A stretch of 64,000 nt of DNA from an uncultured Clostridium sp. (lineage in GTDB: Bacteria; Bacillota; Clostridia; Clostridiales; Clostridiaceae). Position 1 is the first letter of the stretch, and each line of letters opens with the position of its first letter. The notes under the pieces are model-generated. The model saw only the letters and a list, made by a program, of their open reading frames with translations, did not search any database and had not been told where the DNA came from. Location: the NCBI GenBank assembly GCA_903789665.1, contig CAIFEX010000015.1:1-64000 (forward strand), in the 5' to 3' direction. Of this stretch, positions 58,388 through 64,000 are shown one piece after another. The position numbers and the translations under genes are program-made.

Positions 58388-59833
58388 ATGATTAAAGTAA
58401 TTGGCCTAGGTCCAGGGTCTGTGGAATCCCTTACTTTGGGTGCTGTAAGCATACTTAAAAATTCAGATGAGGTTTATCTGAGAACGGAAAAACATCCTAC
58501 GGTAAAATATTTAAAAGAATCGGGTATAAAATTTCATACTTATGATTATATGTATGAAGATAAGGAAAAGTTTGAAGACGTGTATAAGTCTATTGCCCGG
58601 GATCTGGTGCAAAAGGGGAAAAAATTCAGACAAATAGCCTATGGAGTACCAGGTCATCCCTTAGTAGCGGAAAAATCAGTCGAATTATTGATAGAATCAT
58701 GCAGGAAAGAATCTTTGAATATAGAAATAATACCGGCGGTTAGTTTTATAGATGTCATTTTAGAAAGACTAAATGTAGACGCTAGCAAAGGACTCAAAAT
58801 AGTGGATGCCTTTGACATAGAGAATCAAGTATTGGATAAAAGGACAGGGATGATAATAACCCAGGTGTATGATAGACTGATTGCATCTCAGGTTAAATTG
58901 GCTCTGTTAAAGTATTATGGAGATAATGCCGAAATATATTTTATAAGATCTGCAGGAATTAGGGACAGTGAATCTATAAGAAAGATAAAATTGTATGAAT
59001 TAGATAGACAGAATGATATAGATCACCTGACATCAATTTATGTTCCCGGGCATATTGAAACTAAATATGATTTAAGGGATTTACTAAATATAATGAAGAA
59101 ATTGAGAAGCAGTACAGGGTGTCCATGGGATAGAGAACAAAGCCACGACAGCCTGAAAAAATATCTTGTAGAAGAAAGCTATGAAGTGATGGAAGCTGTA
59201 AACAAGGAAGACTATGAAAACTTGGTAGAAGAGCTTGGTGATGTGTTATTTCAAGTAGTGTTTCATTGTCAGATAGGAGAGGAGGAGGGATTTTTTGATA
59301 TAGGCGACGTTATCGATGGTGTGTGCCGCAAAATGATAAACAGGCATCCACATGTATTTGGCTGTAAAAGCTTGGACAATAAGGAGCAGGTACTTGCGGA
59401 GTGGAATGTAATAAAAAAGAAGGAGCAGGGTTTGAGTACATACACAGATGAACTTAGGCATGTGGCCAAAGCTTTGCCGGCTCTTATGAGAGCGGTAAAA
59501 GTTCAGAAAAAAGCTTCAGATGTGGGGTTTGACTGGGAGAAAGTTGAAGGCGCTCTGGATAAAGTTTTAGAAGAGTATTATGAAGTAAAAAATGTATATA
59601 AAAGTGAAGAAAAGGTAAAAATAGTAGAAGAAATGGGGGATTTAATATTTGCATGCGTAAATGTTGCTAGATTCCTTGACATTGACCCTGAGTTTGCATT
59701 AAATTATAGTATAGAGAAATTTATAAAGCGTTTTGCATATATAGAAAAAAATGCTATTGACCGAGGTTTAGATATGAAGGATATGACATTGGATGAAATG
59801 AATAGACTTTGGGAAAAATCTAAAAGCAAATAA
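58388..59833 (+). CDS. mazG: MazG-type nucleotide pyrophosphohydrolase fused to methylase domain (YabN)
   Basis: 481 residues. The N-terminal tetrapyrrole-methylase domain (about 1-225: VIGLGPGSVESLTLGAV) is fused to a MazG NTP pyrophosphohydrolase (from about 235: STGCPWDREQSHDSL, LVEESYEVMEA). It clears aberrant nucleotides. AGGAGGG precedes the ATG; YabN holds the same position in Bacillus. Confidence 0.92.
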   Translation: MIKVIGLGPGSVESLTLGAVSILKNSDEVYLRTEKHPTVKYLKESGIKFHTYDYMYEDKEKFEDVYKSIARDLVQKGKKFRQIAYGVPGHPLVAEKSVELLIESCRKESLNIEIIPAVSFIDVILERLNVDASKGLKIVDAFDIENQVLDKRTGMIITQVYDRLIASQVKLALLKYYGDNAEIYFIRSAGIRDSESIRKIKLYELDRQNDIDHLTSIYVPGHIETKYDLRDLLNIMKKLRSSTGCPWDREQSHDSLKKYLVEESYEVMEAVNKEDYENLVEELGDVLFQVVFHCQIGEEEGFFDIGDVIDGVCRKMINRHPHVFGCKSLDNKEQVLAEWNVIKKKEQGLSTYTDELRHVAKALPALMRAVKVQKKASDVGFDWEKVEGALDKVLEEYYEVKNVYKSEEKVKIVEEMGDLIFACVNVARFLDIDPEFALNYSIEKFIKRFAYIEKNAIDRGLDMKDMTLDEMNRLWEKSKSK

Positions 59834-60010
59834 ATTTTAGTTTTTATATGCAAAAAGAAGGAGTTTATAAATTAGTGCAGAATATGGCTAATATGTACTA
59901 TAATTAAATATAGTAAGTGATAAATAATTTAAAATGCAATATACATAACATAATCAATAGCTGAATGTTTTTGTACAATATATGAGTATTTATTGCTTTC
60001 TATAAGATCT

Positions 60011-60037
60011 TGATTAAATTTAATTGAGATTAAATTT
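60011..60037 (+). repeat. Tandem direct repeat upstream of hup
   Basis: GATTAAATTTA occurs twice, 16 bases apart, separated by ATTGA. The repeats lie about 60 bases before the HU gene; they might bind a protein. The rest of 59834-60096 holds nothing recognisable. Confidence 0.35.
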
Positions 60038-60096
60038 ATAAAGATATTTGCATAGTCTTGCACATATGTCTATGAAAATAAGAGGAGGTAAAAAAG

Positions 60097-60372
60097 GTGA
60101 ATAAATCAGAATTAATTACTGGTATAGCAGAAAAGTCAAAGTTAACTAAAAAAGATGCAGAGGCAGCTTTAAAGGGATTTATAGAAAGTGTGGAAGAAAC
60201 ACTTGAAAAAGGAGAAAAGGTTCAATTAGTTGGATTTGGAACATTTGAAGTGAGGAAAAGAGCTGCTAGAATTGGAAGAAATCCTAGAACCAAAGAAGAA
60301 ATAAATATACCAGAATCAACGGTTCCTGTATTTAAAGCTGGTAAAGAATTTAAGGATAGAGTAAATAAATAA
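60097..60372 (+). CDS. hup: HU-family nucleoid protein
   Basis: 91 residues, classic HU: dimer helices then the beta arm with GFGTFEVRKRAARIGRNPRTKEEI. It bends and packages DNA. GTG start after GAGGAGGT. In Bacillus the corresponding gene hbs lies elsewhere, so this is an insertion relative to that order. Confidence 0.94.
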   Translation: MNKSELITGIAEKSKLTKKDAEAALKGFIESVEETLEKGEKVQLVGFGTFEVRKRAARIGRNPRTKEEINIPESTVPVFKAGKEFKDRVNK

Positions 60373-60435
60373 ACATATTTTTTCAGTAAACCTGGATGAA
60401 AATCTGGGTTTTCTGTTTTAAGAAGGAGAATTTAC

Positions 60436-60696
60436 ATGAGATTAGATAAATATCTTAAGGTGTCCAGAATAATAAAGAGAAGAACTGCAGCGAAGGAAGC
60501 ATGTGAGGGCGGAAGGGTTATCATAAATGGTAAAACAGCAAAACCGAGTACCGAGGTTAAAGGCGGAGATATAATACAGATTAAATATGCCAATAGTTCT
60601 CTTAAAGCAAAAATTTTAGATATTAAAAATCATACCAAAAAAGAAGATGCCCAGAAAATGTATGAGATAATTACGGATACAAAAGATGTAAAATAG
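60436..60696 (+). CDS. rqcP: S4-domain RNA-binding protein RqcP (YabO)
   Basis: 86 residues, one S4 domain (MRLDKYLKVSRIIKRRTAAKEACEGGRVIINGK). RqcP works with RqcH in tagging nascent chains on stalled 50S ribosomes. AGAAGGAG precedes the ATG. Position next to yabP matches. Confidence 0.9.
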   Translation: MRLDKYLKVSRIIKRRTAAKEACEGGRVIINGKTAKPSTEVKGGDIIQIKYANSSLKAKILDIKNHTKKEDAQKMYEIITDTKDVK

Positions 60697-60700
60697 AAAG

Positions 60701-60729
60701 TAATATAAATTATTCCCATCACATATATT
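60701..60729 (+). promoter_or_regulatory. Possible sigma-E promoter of yabP
   Basis: TAATATA (60701-60707), 14 bases, CATATATT (60722-60729) resembles KMATATT-N13-15-CATACAMT with three mismatches in all. Bacillus yabPQ is sigma-E controlled. Confidence 0.35.
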
Positions 60730-60753
60730 TATTATAGGTGGAGGGGATGTTTT

Positions 60754-61044
60754 ATGGAGAAAAAAGAAATAAAGCTGGAAGACAAAAAAAGCCTGCTGAG
60801 TCTTGAAAATAGAAAAAAATTAATACTGACCGGTATTATTGAAGTTATAAGTTTTAATGAAGATCAGATATCTTTAAATACTAATCTTGGAATTCTCAAT
60901 ATCAAGGGTAAGAATTTAAAGATGAATAAATTAGATGTACAAAATGGTGATGTTAGTATAATAGGTACTATAAACTCCTGCATTTATATAAACAATGAGC
61001 CTAAGAAAAAAAAGCATCATTTGTTGTCAAAAATGTTTAAGTAG
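60754..61044 (+). CDS. yabP: Sporulation protein YabP
   Basis: 96 residues with the YabP/YqfC-like fold (ENRKKLILTGIIEVISFNEDQISLNTNLGILNIKGK). YabP supports spore cortex formation. GTGGAGGGG precedes the ATG; yabQ follows after 22 bases. Confidence 0.9.
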   Translation: MEKKEIKLEDKKSLLSLENRKKLILTGIIEVISFNEDQISLNTNLGILNIKGKNLKMNKLDVQNGDVSIIGTINSCIYINNEPKKKKHHLLSKMFK

Positions 61045-61066
61045 TTTTTAACTGGAAAGGGCTATT

Positions 61067-61477
61067 ATGATTATATCAATAAGTGATCAGCTCAGAATTA
61101 TATTGTGCAGTATTATGGCAGGAATAATAACAGGAGTGTTATTTGATTTTTATAGATTGATAAGGGGATTGACCGGTTTAAATAAAATAATAGTGTTTAT
61201 AGAAGATACTTTATTTTGGCTGTTTACGGCTATAGTTGTATTTATATTTTTAATGTATACCAATTATGCTTATCTGAGAATGTATGTTTACATTTTGCTG
61301 ATAGTTGGGATATATTTATATTTAAAGATTTTTAGTCCTGTACTTATTAGCTTTTATAGAAAATTATTTAAAATAATTGGAAGGGTATTTAGAGTGATTT
61401 TAAATGTACTTATATATTTTTTCCAATATGCCGATTATATTGTTAAGAAAAAAAATAAAAAAAATTATAAGAATTAA
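61067..61477 (+). CDS. yabQ: Spore cortex protein YabQ
   Basis: 136 residues with about four hydrophobic helices (LRIILCSIMAGIITGVLFDF, FWLFTAIVVFIFLMYT and others) and a basic tail. YabQ is needed for cortex synthesis in the mother cell. Confidence 0.88.
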   Translation: MIISISDQLRIILCSIMAGIITGVLFDFYRLIRGLTGLNKIIVFIEDTLFWLFTAIVVFIFLMYTNYAYLRMYVYILLIVGIYLYLKIFSPVLISFYRKLFKIIGRVFRVILNVLIYFFQYADYIVKKKNKKNYKN

Positions 61478-61574
61478 CTTGAAGAAAATTAAAAATCAAA
61501 TTACAATATAAGTATAATACTATTTAGAATGATTTTGAAGAAAAGTTTTTAATTAAAGAAACTGGTGATTGTTA

Positions 61575-61847
61575 TTGAAAATAAAAATCAAATGGAAAAA
61601 TATATTCCTTTTATTGTTGGTTTTATACATAGGTTATATATTTGTAAGTCAGCAAATTACCATGCAGAATATAAAAAAACAAATATCTGAAACGAAATCT
61701 GAAGAGCAAAAATTAAAGGTTAGAAATCAAAAATTACAGGATGAAGTTAAAATGTCTGCATCTGACGTATATATAGAGAAATTGGCTAGAGAAAAACTAG
61801 GTCTTATTAAAGAAGGTGAAACTCCTGTAATAAATGTAAATAAATGA
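61575..61847 (+). CDS. divIC: Septum formation initiator DivIC (FtsB-like)
   Basis: 90 residues. A short basic cytoplasmic end, one membrane helix (NIFLLLLVLYIGYIFV) and a coiled coil (QNIKKQISETKSEEQKLKV). It joins FtsL and DivIB at the septum. The GGTGAT site best fits TTG 61575 rather than the adjacent TTG 61569. Confidence 0.85.
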   Translation: MKIKIKWKNIFLLLLVLYIGYIFVSQQITMQNIKKQISETKSEEQKLKVRNQKLQDEVKMSASDVYIEKLAREKLGLIKEGETPVINVNK

Positions 61848-61859
61848 TGATTGATTGTA

Positions 61860-61965
61860 AATTGTATCTGCAGTATGATGGAGGATAAGTAATTGTGTAG
61901 CAGGAAGAATTTTCAGGGGAAAATCCAGGAAATCCTACTTTGATTGAGTAAAGTCAGAAGAATAA
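61860..61965 (+). other. Short hairpins in the leader of yabR
   Basis: Three small possible hairpins occur: ATTTTC/GAAAAT, AGG/CCT and ACTTT/AAAGT. This may be a structured leader, but the stems are weak; the 165-base gap shows no gene. Confidence 0.25.
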
Positions 61966-62012
61966 AATGTTAATATATATAAGTATTATTTTTAAGGAGG
62001 AGTCTTTTTAAT

Positions 62013-62423
62013 ATGACCTTGAAGGCAGGAAACATACTAGAGGGAACAGTAGTTAATATTACTAGCTTTGGAGCCTTTGTAGAAGTTGAGGGTAAAACTG
62101 GTTTAGTCCATATATCTGAAGTATCAGATAATTATGTTAAAAATATAAGGGACTATTTAAAGGAAAAGGATAAAGTGAAAGTCAAGATAATTTCTATTGA
62201 TGACAATGGCAAAATGAGTTTATCAATAAAACAGGCGTCACACAATAAGAAAAGCTTGAGACCATTAGAAATAGATTGGCAAAAGGAAAGCAACAAGCAG
62301 AATCAAGGTACTTTTGAAGATAGATTGTCTAAGTTTTTAAAGGATAGTGAGGAGAGATTTCAAGATATAAAGAAGCACCAGGATTCGAAGGGAAAAGGTT
62401 ATAAGAGATCGTCTAATTATTGA
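62013..62423 (+). CDS. yabR: S1-domain RNA-binding protein YabR
   Basis: 136 residues. One S1 domain (about 3-75: GNILEGTVVNITSFGAFVEV.. GLVHISEVS.. DKVKVKIISID) and a charged tail. It resembles general stress protein 13 and may bind ribosomes. AAGGAGGAG precedes the ATG. Confidence 0.9.
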   Translation: MTLKAGNILEGTVVNITSFGAFVEVEGKTGLVHISEVSDNYVKNIRDYLKEKDKVKVKIISIDDNGKMSLSIKQASHNKKSLRPLEIDWQKESNKQNQGTFEDRLSKFLKDSEERFQDIKKHQDSKGKGYKRSSNY

Positions 62424-62434
62424 TCATATAATAT

Positions 62435-62459
62435 AAGGAGGTCTGTAAAAGATCTCCTT
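62435..62459 (+). terminator. Terminator after yabR
   Basis: AAGGAGGTCT / AGATCTCCTT with one G-T pair, then TTATTTAATA. Confidence 0.75.
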
Positions 62460-62491
62460 TATTTAATAAAAAAGTTAGGCTTTAAAAATTG

Positions 62492-62520
62492 TTGACAATA
62501 TTCTATTTATCATATATAAT
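62492..62520 (+). promoter_or_regulatory. Promoter of the second tRNA cluster
   Basis: TTGACA (62492-62497), 17 bases, TATAAT (62515-62520), both perfect. Strong vegetative promoter ahead of tRNA-Leu. Confidence 0.85.
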
Positions 62521-62555
62521 AACTTATGTTGTCAATCGATAGGTCATTAATTACT

Positions 62556-62644
62556 GCTGGAGTGGCGGAACAGGCAGACGCACAGGACTTAAAATCCTGC
62601 GGGCTTTAAAACCCGTACCGGTTCGATTCCGGTCTTCAGCACCA
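62556..62644 (+). tRNA. tRNA-Leu (TAA)
   Basis: 89 bases with a long variable arm (GCGGGCTTTAAAACCCGT), acceptor GCTGGAG/CTTCAGC and loop CTTAAAA reading TAA, encoded CCA. Confidence 0.95.
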
Positions 62645-62653
62645 GTGTATTGT

Positions 62654-62729
<76 letters not shown>

Positions 62730-62786
62730 AATTAAATGAAGTATACGGTTAGTTATTATAAGTTAAGCAGAAGTGGTACATAGTGT

Positions 62787-62862
<76 letters not shown>

Positions 62863-62876
62863 AAATTATATAATAT

Positions 62877-62953
62877 GGCGGAATAGCTCAGTTGGCGAGA
62901 GCATTCGGTTCATACCCGAAGTGTCATAGGTTCAAATCCTATTTCCGCTACCA
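62877..62953 (+). tRNA. tRNA-Met (CAT), elongator
   Basis: 77 bases, acceptor GGCGGAA/TTCCGCT, loop reading CAT, encoded CCA. The elongator Met reading is likely; a lysidine-type Ile2 is the alternative but the acceptor stem fits Met. Confidence 0.85.
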
Positions 62954-62959
62954 AAACCG

Positions 62960-62985
62960 GGGACTTGCTAAATTTAGCAGGTCCC
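62960..62985 (+). terminator. Terminator after the tRNA cluster
   Basis: GGGACTTGCTA / TAGCAGGTCCC hairpin, then TTATGATTTG. Confidence 0.75.
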
Positions 62986-62996
62986 TTATGATTTGT

Positions 62997-63024
62997 ACAC
63001 AGAGTTCTACATAGAACTTTGTGT
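62997..63024 (+). terminator. Second hairpin before spoIIE
   Basis: ACACAGAGTTCT pairs with AGAACTTTGTGT (loop ACAT), then ATTTTAG. Possibly a back-up terminator. Confidence 0.5.
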
Positions 63025-63118
63025 ATTTTAGCCTGCAGGTAAAATTATGAACACTGTGGATAAATATTGAATATTATATGTGGATAAAAAGTGTGAAATA
63101 GAATTTTTTTAACGTAAT

Positions 63119-63223
63119 TGTCTAAAATAAAGACTATAAAAAAAACATAGAAATTAATGTCTTAAAAAAAATATGAATACACCTCACTTTCTGACATTTA
63201 TTTCCATAAGAGACTGCTATAAT
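63119..63223 (+). promoter_or_regulatory. spoIIE promoter with 21-base spacer and possible Spo0A box
   Basis: CTGACA (63191-63196), a 21-base spacer, and TATAAT (63218-63223). Bacillus spoIIE and spoIIG promoters also have 21-22 base spacers and need Spo0A~P. TGTCTAA at 63119-63125 is one mismatch from the Spo0A box. Confidence 0.6.
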
Positions 63224-63257
63224 AAAGAAAGTGATTTTATATAGTGAGGTGATATTT

Positions 63258-64000
63258 TTGCAATATAGAGCGGAGGTTTTTCCTTATCAACGGACAAAAA
63301 AGATAGGTTGTGAAAGGAAAAAAAGCAAATTTAAAAATTTGGATTCCATTATTGAATTGGCATTTTACTTTTTAGCAGGTTTCTTGGTGGGAAGGGTTAT
63401 GATGGTAAATCTTATGGCACCTTTTGGGATAGCATTTTTCATATCCATAGCGGTATGTGAAAAACAGGTGCCTTCACTGATGGCTGCCACCGGCACGTTT
63501 CTCGGGTACATATCTATATATGGAAATGTAAAATATTTACCAATGTATTGCACGATAATTGTTACATTAGCCTTTTTAAATTATATTCTAAAGGGCGTTG
63601 ATAGAAACAAAAAACTTGTTTTTCTGTTTTCAGCTACATTTTTAGAATTTCTTTTTTATAAGTTTCTTGTAGTTAAGTTAACTGCTGGAGTAGCTGCTCT
63701 TAATTCTGTTTTTGAAGTTACGTGTGTTTTCTCATTATATTATATTATCAATTACTCTATAATATGTTTTAAAAAATCAAAAACTCGACATCTGTACAGC
63801 AGCGAAGAAATAATTAGTATGGCTATAACCATATCTTTGATTATAGCCGGAACTTGGGGAAGCAGTATAGGCGGAATATCTCTTAGGAATACAATAGCTT
63901 TAAGTTTTATCCTCATATTAGGTTATGTAAAGGGAAGCACTTCAGGTGCTGCGGCAGGAGTGGCAATGGGAGCTATTATAGGAGTTACTTCCAATAATGT
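63258..64000 (+). CDS. spoIIE: Stage II sporulation protein E (partial, 5' end)
   Basis: About 248 N-terminal residues up to the window edge. After a short basic start (QYRAEVFPYQ) come several hydrophobic helices (LAFYFLAGFLVGRVMMVNLM.., SLIIAGTWGSSIGGISL..) of the SpoIIE membrane domain. The PP2C-type phosphatase that activates sigma-F would lie beyond the edge. TTG start after GTGAGGTGAT; the next ATG would cut into the first helix. It follows the tRNAs as in Bacillus. Confidence 0.9.
   Translation, partial: MQYRAEVFPYQRTKKIGCERKKSKFKNLDSIIELAFYFLAGFLVGRVMMVNLMAPFGIAFFISIAVCEKQVPSLMAATGTFLGYISIYGNVKYLPMYCTIIVTLAFLNYILKGVDRNKKLVFLFSATFLEFLFYKFLVVKLTAGVAALNSVFEVTCVFSLYYIINYSIICFKKSKTRHLYSSEEIISMAITISLIIAGTWGSSIGGISLRNTIALSFILILGYVKGSTSGAAAGVAMGAIIGVTSNN

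Noticed and set aside
60048-60076. TTGCAT-17-TATGAA as hup promoter
   Set aside because: The start would fall inside the ribosome site, leaving no leader.

Overview
The window is low-GC DNA from a spore-forming, anaerobic Clostridium-like Firmicute. Evidence for this: a clostridial-type fatty-acid operon (FabK, FabZ, FabF, separate AccA and AccD), spoVG, spoVT, spoVB, yabP, yabQ and spoIIE, an [FeFe]-hydrogenase-like protein, AGGAGG-type ribosome sites, TTG/GTG starts and a T-box leader. I cannot name the species from sequence alone. No insertion sequence, prophage or CRISPR array was seen; this is core chromosome.

Layout. (1) 0.1-3.5 kb: a CoA-binding protein, a tandemly duplicated tRNA array (Glu-[decayed Val]-Asp, Glu-Val-Asp-Thr), then dnaC/dnaD-type replication genes on the minus strand. 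(2) 3.8-15.7 kb: a 14-gene plus-strand run that builds fatty acids: a FabX-like flavoprotein, a FabT-type MarR repressor, fabH, acp, fabK, fabD, fabG, fabF, accB, fabZ, accC, accD, accA and a 2-hydroxyacid dehydrogenase. Two tandem TTTGAnnnTCAAA operators overlap its promoter. (3) 15.8-30.1 kb, mostly minus strand: ferritin, a subtilase, LysR, a DMT permease, dUTPase, asnS with its T-box, a secreted DUF4434 protein, a SEC-C protein, a GerMN lipoprotein, a WalJ-like hydrolase, murA, a small DUF1540 protein and a long glutamine synthetase. A 2H phosphoesterase lies on the plus strand. (4) 30.4-41.7 kb: murI, DUF3783, a degenerate LexA-like regulator and an H-NOX chemoreceptor; then radical SAM proteins, a YkvI-like permease, a lipoprotein, a HAD phosphatase, the hydrogenase-like protein, tRNA-Pro and a small membrane protein. 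(5) 41.7-64 kb: murC, then the conserved block purR, spoVG, glmU, prs, pth, mfd, spoVT, spoVB, mazG, rqcP, yabP, yabQ, divIC, yabR, tRNAs, spoIIE. It follows the Bacillus subtilis order, with a two-component system plus HtrA, a PrsA foldase and HU inserted. spoIIE runs off the right edge.

The most interesting items are: the first gene of the fatty-acid operon, which looks like the dehydrogenase/isomerase FabX (FMN plus four cysteines) and could supply unsaturated fatty acids in an organism type lacking FabA/FabM; an H-NOX chemoreceptor that keeps the complete Trp9/Asn74/Tyr140 oxygen-binding pocket although the host looks anaerobic; the operator and promoter architectures of the fab operon and spoIIE; and a decayed tRNA in a duplicated array.
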